From Acidobacteriaceae bacterium (GTDB taxonomy: Bacteria; Acidobacteriota; Terriglobia; Terriglobales; Acidobacteriaceae), in contig PMGP01000030.1 in NCBI GenBank assembly GCA_003156235.1, positions 1,477 to 16,537 of the forward strand: a stretch of 15,061 bases of DNA, given 5' to 3'. Below are positions 1 to 7,377 of the stretch, in pieces. A program made the position numbers and the translations under genes. Within the stretch, counting starts at the first letter, position 1. Each line of letters starts with the position of its first letter. The notes beneath the pieces are model-generated. The model worked only from the letters and a program-made list of their open reading frames with translations. It was not told where the DNA came from and ran no database searches.

Positions 1-408
1 TTGGCCATCACGCAGGTAGCCGACACGGGCTCGCTTCGAGAAGACATCCTGGCGAATCTTCGATCCATGCGCAGCGCTCTTCGCCACCGCATCGTCCGGC
101 AGATCCTCGCCGATCTGCACGCGGAGATGGCAAGAAATTCTCCATTGGCGGAGAGAGTTCGGAGTCGTCTGCAGATTGAGAGACGCCTTCGGGGAAGGAG
201 TATCTACGAGCGTGCGATTGCGCGTGGTGAACTGTCTCCCGATGTCGACTTCGAGATTCTCAACGACCTGGGTGCGGCGGAGCTTTATTGGCGCCAGGTA
301 GTCACTGGAGCGAAAACCGATGACCGTTATCTCAACGCACTGACATATCTCATTTTGTCCGAAGCCGGCGTTTCCGTTGAGCATCGTCCGGTAGAAGGAA
401 CTGTTTGA
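1..408 (+). CDS. TetR-family regulator, C-terminal part only (5' end outside window)
   Basis: The frame is open from the first base, so this is the 3' portion of a longer gene; the TTG at position 1 is probably an internal codon. The 135 visible residues are helical and resemble the ligand-binding C-terminal domain of TetR/AcrR repressors: a DTGSLREDILANL opening (residues 8-20), a central ERAIARGELSPDVD segment, and a closing stretch with ELYWRQVVTGAKTDD and ALTYLIL that in this family forms the dimer helices. No DNA-binding helix-turn-helix is visible because it would lie upstream. In the family, such proteins repress neighbouring efflux or redox genes until a small hydrophobic ligand binds. 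The adjoining alcohol dehydrogenase and reductase genes are plausible targets, but that is inference from proximity. Confidence 0.75.
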   Translation: MAITQVADTGSLREDILANLRSMRSALRHRIVRQILADLHAEMARNSPLAERVRSRLQIERRLRGRSIYERAIARGELSPDVDFEILNDLGAAELYWRQVVTGAKTDDRYLNALTYLILSEAGVSVEHRPVEGTV

Positions 409-484
409 GCGAAGCAGAGTGATATGGATTGCAATCCAACCATGCACTCTCGATCCATCCCGGAATGAGGATTTTCGAGCGACC

Positions 485-508
485 CCAGGTCTTCAGCCGA
501 AGACCTGG
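485..508. repeat. perfect 10-bp hairpin in the 409-684 gap
   Basis: Arms CCAGGTCTTC and GAAGACCTGG pair perfectly around the loop AGCC. A second, shorter pairing (GACC at 481-484 with GGTC at 513-516) could extend the structure past a bulge. It lies about 77 bases after the TetR stop and before the end of the opposing alcohol dehydrogenase gene, so it could end transcription from both sides, but no T-run follows on either strand. It may instead be a dispersed intergenic palindrome of the REP type. The rest of the 409-684 interval shows no convincing gene. Confidence 0.6.
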
Positions 509-684
509 ATCGGGTCCGTTCTGTAGCGGAGATGCGCTCTTGTTTCCTTCACATGTTTCGGCAGGGACACCTGGGGGCATATTTGGGTACGTGTGGAATG
601 ATCCGGACCATGATTCCATCTATCGCTGGGAGTGCTGATGGAGGCAGGCAGGCTATGCCAAAGAGCGATCCAGCGCAAGTTACA

Positions 685-1677
685 TCAAGGAACAATCACT
701 GCCGATCCATCTTCCGTCTCTTCTTTGACTGCCATGAGCGCCTCGTTCGCGTCATCAAGCGCGAATACAGTAACGTTCGGACGGATGCGGAGCTCATGAG
801 CAATCTTGAGAAAGTCGCTCGCGTCCTGCCGGGTCATATTGGCCACGCTGCGGATCTGCCGCTCACCCCAGAGCAAAGTGTCGTAGTTGAAGGCCGGCAT
901 TTGATCGAGATGGATGGCGTTGATGGCAACCACGCCACCCTTCCGCAGACTGGCAAGGGCGCTGACGACTACTTTTCCGCTGGGAGCGAATGTGATTGCA
1001 CGGTCGAGCATCACGGCCGGCTTTTCATCTTCTTTGCCAACCCAGGTTGCGCCCATAGAAGCTGCGCGTCTCCGATGAGATTCACCTCTGGTTGCGACGT
1101 AAACTTCGCAATTCCATGATTGCAGAATGGCGATGGCCAAGCTGGCGGAGCTACCAAAACCAAAGAGTCCAACTCGCTCTCCTTTCTCAACCCCCGCGAC
1201 TCGCAAGCTCCGAAAGCCGATGATGCCAGCACACAGCAACGGAGCGACATGAACGTCATCCAGGCCAGGGGGAAGCGGAAAGGTGAAGTCAGCACGCGCC
1301 AGAACATATTCGGCATAGCCGCCATCCACGGTGTATCCGGTAAAAACGGGCTTGTCGCAGAGATTCTCCATGCCGTGATGACAGTACCAGCATTTGCCAT
1401 CGACGCCACCCATCCAGGAGACGCCGACACGCATTCCGAGCGGCAGTTCCAGGGTCGCGCCCTCGACTACTTCTCCCACGATTTGATGACCGGGAACAAG
1501 GCGCGGTCGCAGCGGCGGAAGATCGCCTTCGACGATGTGAAGATCTGTGCGGCAGACTCCGCAAGCGATGACCCGCAATAACACATTTCCCGCTACGAGT
1601 TGTGGTCGCGGAAGATCTTCGATCTGGAGGAAGGGATGAGACGAAATGTGAGTTGAAGAAAAGACAGCAGCTTTCAT
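685..1677 (-). CDS. zinc-dependent alcohol dehydrogenase family protein
   Basis: This 330-residue medium-chain dehydrogenase/reductase should interconvert an alcohol and an aldehyde with a nicotinamide cofactor. Visible features, in order: the GVCRTDLH motif with catalytic zinc ligand Cys42, PGHQIVGEV with His64 (Gln where many relatives have Glu), the structural zinc loop at 93-107, third catalytic ligand Cys149 in the LLCAG segment, and the Rossmann motif GFGSSA at 172-177. The structural loop has Cys96, Cys99 and Cys107, but Asp93 stands where the first cysteine usually is; acidic residues can replace a cysteine there in some relatives. Length is normal for the family. A GGAG lies 10 bases before the ATG. 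The gene is transcribed alone, divergently from the broken dehydrogenase gene to its right. The substrate cannot be told. Confidence 0.9.
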   Translation of the reverse strand: MKAAVFSSTHISSHPFLQIEDLPRPQLVAGNVLLRVIACGVCRTDLHIVEGDLPPLRPRLVPGHQIVGEVVEGATLELPLGMRVGVSWMGGVDGKCWYCHHGMENLCDKPVFTGYTVDGGYAEYVLARADFTFPLPPGLDDVHVAPLLCAGIIGFRSLRVAGVEKGERVGLFGFGSSASLAIAILQSWNCEVYVATRGESHRRRAASMGATWVGKEDEKPAVMLDRAITFAPSGKVVVSALASLRKGGVVAINAIHLDQMPAFNYDTLLWGERQIRSVANMTRQDASDFLKIAHELRIRPNVTVFALDDANEALMAVKEETEDGSAVIVP

Positions 1678-1948
1678 TCTCCTTGTTCTCCGAAGGCACT
1701 TACGCGGATATGTCGAGCGAAATAAGGCCTTTGCACCACTATGAATCTACCTGCAAATGGGTGTCAGCGATGAGCAAAACTAAACATCCTTTCGATTTGT
1801 GGGCGGCAATACTGAAAATGTGACGTTTGCTTCATAGCCTGCTACGGTGACGCGACAAGCGCAAAGACCCGATCTTACAAGTTCATCTTGGGTTGCCAAC
1901 CGCGAATGCAAGGCCGCGCCCACAAATTTGAGAAAAAGGAGATTGTTC

Positions 1949-2148
1949 ATGGCTTACGAAAGCATTAACCCGTACAACGGGAAGACAGTCAAGAAATTCG
2001 CCGAATTGAACGATTCGCAACTCGAACAGAAGATTGCCACTGCCACAAAGACCTATGAGAGCTGGAAGAAGACACCTTATGCGAAGCGGGCGGTGATCGT
2101 GGCGAAGGCGGCCGAACTGATGCATGCCCAAGTTGACAAGTTCGCACA
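1949..2148 (+). pseudogene. succinate-semialdehyde dehydrogenase, N-terminal fragment
   Basis: A strong ribosome site (AAGGAG, 1935-1940) stands 8 bases before an ATG. About 66 residues follow that read as the start of an NAD(P)-dependent succinate-semialdehyde dehydrogenase: MAYESINPYNGKTVKKF, then a helix with TYESWKKTPYAKRA and a helix ending HAQVDKFA. In the family this is the first part of the cofactor-binding domain of a protein of roughly 450-490 residues; here the match stops at about 2148. The same frame stays open to 2515 but encodes nothing recognisable. The next sequence belongs to another gene in another frame (see 2149-2337). The gene is therefore a stub, and the intact expression signals make it likely that a short nonsense peptide is still translated. 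Confidence 0.8.
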
Positions 2149-2337
2149 TTCACCATTCGAGGTTCTTTCGTCGGAACCCGCGAGGACATGGCTGAATCGC
2201 TTGACTATGCTGTCAACGGCAAGGTCAAGGCCGACATTGAGCTTCAGCCACTATCGGCGATCAACGACATCTTCAAACGGCTCGAACACGGAGATGTTGC
2301 CGCGCGCGTTGTGCTCGACTTCAGCGCTGGCAAGTAA
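2149..2337 (+). pseudogene. zinc alcohol dehydrogenase, C-terminal fragment
   Basis: In a frame different from the preceding stub, this stretch encodes FTIRGSFVGTREDMAES, then a YAVNGKVKADIELQPL segment, AINDIFKRLEHGDV and a final ARVVLDF before TAA at 2335-2337. That is the typical last 60 residues of AdhP-like zinc alcohol dehydrogenases: the end of the cofactor domain and the C-terminal catalytic strand. No N-terminal part, zinc ligands or start codon precede it. It is not a copy of the dehydrogenase at 685-1677, which ends differently. The simplest reading is one deletion that removed the 3' part of the semialdehyde dehydrogenase gene and the 5' part of an adjacent alcohol dehydrogenase gene. 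Confidence 0.8.
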
Positions 2338-2356
2338 TCGACAGAGATCGCTCTTT

Positions 2357-2376
2357 CAGGGGCCTGAAGGCCCCTG
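2357..2376 (+). terminator. GC-rich hairpin, possible terminator
   Basis: CAGGGGCC and GGCCCCTG form a perfect 8-bp stem with loop TGAA, 20 bases after the TAA of the dehydrogenase fragment. A T-rich stretch (ATTCCTTTTATC) comes only about 10 bases later, so it is not a textbook rho-independent terminator. It lies between convergent genes and may serve either. It could equally be a dispersed palindrome. Confidence 0.5.
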
Positions 2377-2410
2377 CTCCCTGCGATTCCTTTTATCTGC
2401 AACTGTAGTA

Positions 2411-3094
2411 CTAAGGCACGTTATTGAACTGCGCTGCGAGTTTCTTCATTGCTGCGTTTTCGCGGGTAATTTCACCGGCTTCTCGACTGTGCAAAGCTAT
2501 CTCTGCGGCGATTGAGCGACCGAGAATTTGCTGATCGATGTTGCCAAACGACCCAGGCACGAGGCTTCCCAACCACCCGACCCAAGCTGGGGTATGAGCG
2601 TTGCCGACAATGATGCCGGGGCGAAAGATGGCAAGGCGGGTAAAACCGACATTACGCAGGGTGTCTTCCTTCATGCCCATGACTCGCGCATAGCGAAAGC
2701 GGCTGCGAGCTGTGCTTCCTGCCGCCGAAAGCAGACAAAACTGGAAAATTCCGGCGTCATGGCAGCCACGCGCAAAGGCACCTACGACGCCGACCTCAAG
2801 TTGTTGCAATTCTTCTTCGCTCCAGCGCATCGATCCAGAACCAACACCCACACAGCTCACGGCACTGACGGGACCTTGGCATAAAACTTCGCGGGCTAGT
2901 GCGGCAGTGCGCTCGGGAAAGTCAGCAGCGGCGGTATCAAGAACGATGTTGCGCACCCGCGAGCGCGCCGCAATGGGCTTTCTGGTGACCATGACCACTT
3001 CTCGGCAATCCGGAATTGCTAGCAGCTTCGCGACCGCTGCACCACCCACTTGCCCAGTACCACCAAGGATCATTGCAGCGAAATTCTGATTCAT
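2411..3094 (-). CDS. atypical SDR-family NAD(P)-binding protein
   Basis: This 227-residue protein has an N-terminal Rossmann fold with GGTGQVGG at 11-18, followed by a strand ending VMVTRKP, as in the atypical short-chain dehydrogenases related to TIP30/HTATIP2 and NmrA. The segment FCLLSAAGSTARSRF corresponds to the active-site Ser strand. The following YARVM has the Tyr, but Met stands where the YxxxK lysine would be; a lysine occurs three residues later (GMKED). The FRPGIIVGN stretch is typical of the family. Whether it is an enzyme or an NAD(P)-sensing protein cannot be decided. The ATG has an AGAGG eight bases upstream, embedded in a small palindrome (AGAGG-A-CCTCT, 3097-3107). It is divergent from the aldo/keto reductase across about 270 bases with no gene, which must hold both promoters. 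Confidence 0.82.
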   Translation of the reverse strand: MNQNFAAMILGGTGQVGGAAVAKLLAIPDCREVVMVTRKPIAARSRVRNIVLDTAAADFPERTAALAREVLCQGPVSAVSCVGVGSGSMRWSEEELQQLEVGVVGAFARGCHDAGIFQFCLLSAAGSTARSRFRYARVMGMKEDTLRNVGFTRLAIFRPGIIVGNAHTPAWVGWLGSLVPGSFGNIDQQILGRSIAAEIALHSREAGEITRENAAMKKLAAQFNNVP

Positions 3095-3365
3095 AAAGAG
3101 GACCTCTGCTTACGGAAAGATGCGACAGTCCCATTGACCCCAAGACGGACGCATACTTGGTCTCGATTCTAAATTGAGCCCGTGAGGCATGGCTTTTCTC
3201 AATTGACGCTAAAAGCCAATGGACTCATTGACCCGGCCCGATGAGAATCCAGCGGAACCAAGAATCGTTCGGCAAAGACTCCGCGCTCTGACGGACTGCT
3301 TACCTGCTCTTTCGTTGAGACCTGAAGCGCCTGTGGCGCATCGGATGGTGAGAGGAGAATCGTTG

Positions 3366-4313
3366 ATGGAGAAGCGGAAGCTGGGATCGGCCGGGCCTGA
3401 AGTGCCGGCGATTTGTTTGGGTGGAAATGTCTTTGGATGGACGGTGCCTGAGGCGGAGGCATTTCGCCTGCTCGATGCGGCGCTTGCTGCCGGGTTGAAC
3501 TTCGTCGATACCGCGGATGTGTATTCGAGCTGGACCGCAGGCAACAAGGGAGGCGAGTCGGAGACGATCCTCGGCAAGTGGTTTGCGAAGACCGGCAAGC
3601 GCAAAGAGGTGATCCTGGCGACCAAGGTCGGCATGGAGATGGGCGAGGGCAAGAAAGGCTTGAGGGCGGTCTACATTCGGCAGGCGGTGGAGGATTCGCT
3701 GCGGCGTCTGCAGACCGATTACATCGACCTCTACCAGGCGCACAAGGATGATCCGGAGAGCCCGCTGGAAGAGACGCTCGCGACCTTCGATGCACTGGTG
3801 AAGCAGGGAAAGGTTCGCTTCATTGGCGCGTCGAATTTCAGCGGAGCGCGGCTGGCCGAGGCCCTGGAGACGAGCCGCAAGCATGGGTTGACAAGCTATA
3901 TCTCGCTGCAGCCGCACTACAACATGATGGAGCGCTCCGCCTTCGAGACGGAGTTGCTGCCCGTGGTGGAGAAGTACCAGCTCGGCGTGATTCCTTATTA
4001 CTCGCTGGCTGGCGGATTTTTGACCGGTAAGTATCGCAGCCAGCAGGACGCAGAGAAGTCGGCGCGCGGGGCAACAGTGCAGAAATACCTGAACCAGCGT
4101 GGATTCGGGGTGGTGGCGGCGCTGGATGAAGTGGCCCATGCACACGGATCGACACCGGCGTGCGTGGCACTGGCTTGGCTGCTTGCGCGGCCAGGAGTTA
4201 CAGCTCCAATTGCCAGCGCGACGAATGAGAAACAATTGGCCGATCTGGCCGCCGCTGCTAAATTGAAACTAGATGCCGAATCGATACAGAAGCTGAATGC
4301 CGTGAGCGCATGA
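3366..4313 (+). CDS. aldo/keto reductase
   Basis: A 315-residue (beta/alpha)8-barrel oxidoreductase that in its family reduces aldehydes or ketones with NADPH. The catalytic tetrad is visible: Asp48 and Tyr53 in FVDTADVYSSW, Lys87 in LATKVG, and His126 in DLYQAHKDD. The RFIGASNFSG and LQPHYNMMER segments and the C-terminal ASATNEKQL are cofactor- and substrate-side loops of the AKR fold. The frame is open from 3219, but I place the start at 3366: GAGGAG lies about 10 bases upstream, and the protein then begins MEKRKLGSAG, the usual first strand of the family. It faces the DUF6544-like gene convergently; the 173 bases between them hold no recognisable terminator. Substrate unknown. Confidence 0.93.
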   Translation: MEKRKLGSAGPEVPAICLGGNVFGWTVPEAEAFRLLDAALAAGLNFVDTADVYSSWTAGNKGGESETILGKWFAKTGKRKEVILATKVGMEMGEGKKGLRAVYIRQAVEDSLRRLQTDYIDLYQAHKDDPESPLEETLATFDALVKQGKVRFIGASNFSGARLAEALETSRKHGLTSYISLQPHYNMMERSAFETELLPVVEKYQLGVIPYYSLAGGFLTGKYRSQQDAEKSARGATVQKYLNQRGFGVVAALDEVAHAHGSTPACVALAWLLARPGVTAPIASATNEKQLADLAAAAKLKLDAESIQKLNAVSA

Positions 4314-4486
4314 ACAGTCGCCGCAGAACCGTGAATGGTCACCGGCGTCTATCGCAGTTTCTGCGCAGGCCGAACTCTTGAACGCCCCGGCAATCGACCG
4401 GAATGCAACTCTGGGATGGCCCAGATCGGCTCCGTCCATCAGATTTTACCTCAAACCGGAATCCATCCCGGCGACATCGGCGTATT

Positions 4487-5350
4487 TCAGGACCAACCCT
4501 CCGAATTTTGTGCGAACTCATAGTGGAGGCTCGTGATGTGACCGCGCCAGTAAGTCTTTGACCCCTCTGCAAAGGCCCATGCCACTTCGCCTCCGGTAGG
4601 TATGCACATTCCGTCACGCTGCTCGTAGCTACTCCATCGACCTTCCCACGGTATTGGAATCACGGTGCCCCGCACCATGCGCCCGCGATCTTCCGCGCGA
4701 AAGGACGTGATTAGGCCGTCTTTATCGAAACGAAACAGCAGCGTCACTGCGATTTCCCCATCCCGCAATGTTGCCTCGGCGGAAGAGTCGCTGATTGCCT
4801 TCCAGAGCACTCCCTGGCTGGGCAGCAGGGCTGTGGGATACCAGGCGGCCTCGGCAAAATAGCGCAGGAGTTCACCCCGCGCCATCTCCGGGGTGCCACG
4901 CACTTTCGCCAGAGGAATCAGTCCGAACAGCGATGCGTGAAGAATACCTTCACCAACGATGTAAGCATCATGCACACGCGCGGCCAGACCAGGCATCATC
5001 GCAATTCGGGCTTCCCAGTCGAAGCCAGGGCGACGAGTTATCACGCGCTGGGTCGCGGTAAACCGCTTCCATTGTTCTCCGGTTGCACTCATGTTGATGG
5101 AGCCCGATTGTTGCAAATCGACAGCCTCAACGATGGGTTGCCCGTCCTTCAGTACCAATTGAAAATACCTTTGCACCGGCGCAGGCAAGCCGACCAATTC
5201 CTTTGAGTCGTATCTCTTTCTCGCGTCGGGCAGACGCGCATCTTCCAGGTTGGCACACATCCCTTTGCCGACGGATTCCCAGCGGCGAGATCCAACGATG
5301 AACGCAACCGCGACGATTGCCACCAACCCTGCGATCACGACCAGGATCAT
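4487..5350 (-). CDS. membrane-anchored DUF6544/DUF6920-like protein
   Basis: 287 residues. An N-terminal hydrophobic segment (residues 2-20, ILVVIAGLVAIVAVAFIVG) followed by Arg-Arg suggests one membrane anchor with the rest outside the cytoplasm. The body contains LPAPVQRYFQLVL, KRFTATQRV, ARIAMMPGLAARVHDAYI, WYPTALLPSQGVLW and a closing YWRGHITSLHYEF. I recall this pattern from an uncharacterised family annotated DUF6544 or DUF6920; the exact accession is from memory. No catalytic motif is evident. The ATG is preceded by GAGG at a 7-base spacing. It is the third gene of a - strand set after the membrane protein and nitroreductase, separated from the latter by 109 bases without a gene. Co-expression is plausible but not shown. 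Confidence 0.75.
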   Translation of the reverse strand: MILVVIAGLVAIVAVAFIVGSRRWESVGKGMCANLEDARLPDARKRYDSKELVGLPAPVQRYFQLVLKDGQPIVEAVDLQQSGSINMSATGEQWKRFTATQRVITRRPGFDWEARIAMMPGLAARVHDAYIVGEGILHASLFGLIPLAKVRGTPEMARGELLRYFAEAAWYPTALLPSQGVLWKAISDSSAEATLRDGEIAVTLLFRFDKDGLITSFRAEDRGRMVRGTVIPIPWEGRWSSYEQRDGMCIPTGGEVAWAFAEGSKTYWRGHITSLHYEFAQNSEGWS

Positions 5351-5459
5351 TTTGCAGCCTCGCTGTTTTCCTTTGAGTCAGACTCGATGTGGTGCGCTAT
5401 GGGCTGGTCGTCGCTGCGGGGAGTGCGAGTCAGGCAGGCAAACTGGCTGTGTGAGGGAT

Positions 5460-6557
5460 TCATCGTGCGACCACGTCGGCCACCGGGCGTCTTAGCGAGT
5501 AGGGCATTTGAGGGCCCCGGCCGAAGCGTACGACCAGATCGGGCCGTCTCGCTCCAAGACCGAGCCACTGAGCGAACTGCGCGCGTACAACTGGAACCTC
5601 AACCGGTTGATTGACGAAAGCGGTGCGCACATCGAGTGCAGTCGCGGCCAGGGCGAAGTTCTCGTAAGCGCGACCGACCTCGAACCAATTTGCCGGATCG
5701 GCGCGGTTTCCGACAAAGACCGCCACGCCAGCCGATGAGCGCAGTTGCCGGGCGCATTTATCGTTGTCCGATTTCTCGCTTAGAAGCATGCTGAACAATA
5801 TGTTACCGAGCCAGCGCGGCAGGGTTGGATTGCCGGTCAAATGCGAGAACAGCCCATCGCAGGTGGCACGCGCGTCGGCCTCGTTAAATCGAATCCAGCT
5901 CTTCAGTTCTCTCATGAAAGCCGCGTCATGAATTTGCGCACTGTTGCCTTTGAGCACGTAGTCAATCACCCCTTCGGCTTTGGGTCGTTCGGTAAAGAGC
6001 AGAAGCTCGACGCCCTCACGGCTTGCGGCGCGCTCCAATTGGCGTAGAACGTCGTTTGGAATTGGCTGGCCATCGTAATCGGAGCGGGTAGATTGCCGCC
6101 GGAAGATTGCGTTGACAAGTGGTGACCGAACGGCTGCGGTGTTGTCGAGAGTGACACGGACTTGCTGCGGATCGAATGCGACATCGGCATGCTTGCCGAG
6201 CGCCGCGGCAGCGAGTACGAGATTCTCAGTGGCACAGCCGAGGCTCACCCATAGATGATGATCGTCCGGATCGACGACCGGGGTGCGTCGAGAGAGATCG
6301 GGGCGAATCGAAATCGCGCCGGGCGACAACTCGAAGTTCCATGGCTGCGTGTTATGACTATTGGGAGCAAGAGTTGCGCAGCGAACCAATTCCTTCAGCA
6401 ACGCCCCATCTTGCGCGGAATCGTCAAGTGGGCTCCGCAGTGAGCGTAGTGCAAGCCCATATCCATGATCGCCGGCGCATGCTGTACACGTAATTGCAAT
6501 GCCAGAAAAAGCGGTAAACAAGGCGGCGCTTCCTATGAATTCTCTTCTTGAGTGCAC
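5460..6557 (-). CDS. Tat-exported Acg-like nitroreductase family protein
   Basis: The frame extends to an ATG at 6692, but I choose the GTG at 6557. A GGAG lies 8 bases upstream, and the protein (365 residues) then begins V-H-SRREFIG, a twin-arginine signal motif followed by a hydrophobic stretch, indicating export of a folded, probably FMN-loaded protein. The Cys residues near the end of the signal do not form a good lipobox. The mature part has ATLAPNSHNTQPWNFEL, the flavin-binding signature of Acg-type nitroreductases, then DDHHLWVSLGCATENLVLAA and a C-terminal ARRPDLVVRFGRG. The known family is poorly characterised; Mycobacterium Acg sequesters rather than reduces. It follows the membrane protein gene by 41 bases, so the two are probably co-transcribed. 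Confidence 0.87.
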   Translation of the reverse strand: MHSRREFIGSAALFTAFSGIAITCTACAGDHGYGLALRSLRSPLDDSAQDGALLKELVRCATLAPNSHNTQPWNFELSPGAISIRPDLSRRTPVVDPDDHHLWVSLGCATENLVLAAAALGKHADVAFDPQQVRVTLDNTAAVRSPLVNAIFRRQSTRSDYDGQPIPNDVLRQLERAASREGVELLLFTERPKAEGVIDYVLKGNSAQIHDAAFMRELKSWIRFNEADARATCDGLFSHLTGNPTLPRWLGNILFSMLLSEKSDNDKCARQLRSSAGVAVFVGNRADPANWFEVGRAYENFALAATALDVRTAFVNQPVEVPVVRAQFAQWLGLGARRPDLVVRFGRGPQMPYSLRRPVADVVAR

Positions 6558-6598
6558 GGCAAATCTCCAAATCCCCTTCGACTCTTTGCATGGTGGAC

Positions 6599-6958
6599 TC
6601 ATCGTCCGGAAATCCACCACTGCCAGAGCAGGAACAACTCCCCAATGACGAAAAGCGCGCCAAAGACCGTCTTGTTGCGTCGAGCCAACCAAAGCGGCAG
6701 GTAGATATCAAAGTTCTCCGTACGATCTTTGGTGTAGCGGCCTGCCACATCAGTCAACGGACAATGTCCGCGGTTAATCGCAAGGACCGCGCATTCGACC
6801 AGCACCAACCCACTCGAAACGGCCGCCCAGCGAAAATGACGCAAAGCGCTGGCGATTGGAATCGCAATAATGCATCCCACGAAGAAAAACCAAGTTGCAG
6901 TGTGCACCAGCTTTATTCGCGTCAGGCTGTGAATATGTTCCGATTGGCCCTTCACCAT
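6599..6958 (-). CDS. small multi-spanning membrane protein, function unknown
   Basis: About 119 residues with roughly four hydrophobic segments: LVHTATWFFFVGCIIAIPIAS, VSSGLVLVECAVLAI, an interfacial region, and VFGALFVIGELFLLWQWW. Between segments lies the conserved-looking NRGHCPLTDVAGRYTKDR, then FDIYLPLWLARRN. I do not recognise a named family; the CPLTD loop recalls small membrane proteins such as DUF2784, but this is only a resemblance. The frame begins with GTG at 6964, but the ATG at 6958 has GAGGA at a better distance (9 bases), so I start there. First gene of the - strand set with the nitroreductase. Confidence 0.72.
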   Translation of the reverse strand: MVKGQSEHIHSLTRIKLVHTATWFFFVGCIIAIPIASALRHFRWAAVSSGLVLVECAVLAINRGHCPLTDVAGRYTKDRTENFDIYLPLWLARRNKTVFGALFVIGELFLLWQWWISGR

Positions 6959-7377
6959 CGCCACGCTTCCTCAATGCGGATGGCCGACTCGTTCGCATAC
7001 CCCGCCCCGCTACTATTTTTGCCCTTCGCGAACGTACCCGTAAGGTCTGTTTTGCTCGGCTCCGAAAACCTGCGCTGCAGGCGCACCATGACAGTTGATC
7101 GAAGAGTCACGCACGCTGGGTCGCAGAAGCTTCGAAATGCCACAAGGGCTTAGCGAGCTCAACTACCGATCTAGCCCAGCGGGATTCCTGCTTTAGTGCA
7201 AATCGCCGAGGCGCCCGTCGACCGCAGACATGGAATGGGAAGTCGCCTTTTCAACTGTTTTCCGGAGTCTCTGGGCTCCGATTGGATGGCCGCCCCGTCT
7301 CCGATCCGGTTTCGATCGGCCGAACCGCCAAATCGGGAGGCTACTAGGCGCTGCGGAACTACGAATCACAGCCACTC
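6959..7377. other. gene-free interval of about 420 bases
   Basis: I see no convincing gene here; short frames on both strands look like shadows. It must contain the promoter of the - strand membrane protein/nitroreductase set. A small inverted repeat (CCGATC 7301-7306, GATCGG 7314-7319, spacer 7) is the only local structure found, and it may be chance. Confidence 0.6.

Noticed and set aside
3300..4235. Long open frame antisense to the aldo/keto reductase
   Set aside because: Shadow of a GC-rich gene; the + strand frame has full family motifs.
5460..6692. Nitroreductase start at the upstream ATG (6692)
   Set aside because: The added 45 residues overlap the membrane protein gene and would bury the twin-arginine signal; the GTG at 6557 has a ribosome site.
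6967..6975. TTCCTCAAT, a half-site of the 13517-13551 palindrome, near the membrane protein start
   Set aside because: A single 9-mer without its symmetric partner; it coincides with the ribosome site of that gene and is probably accidental.
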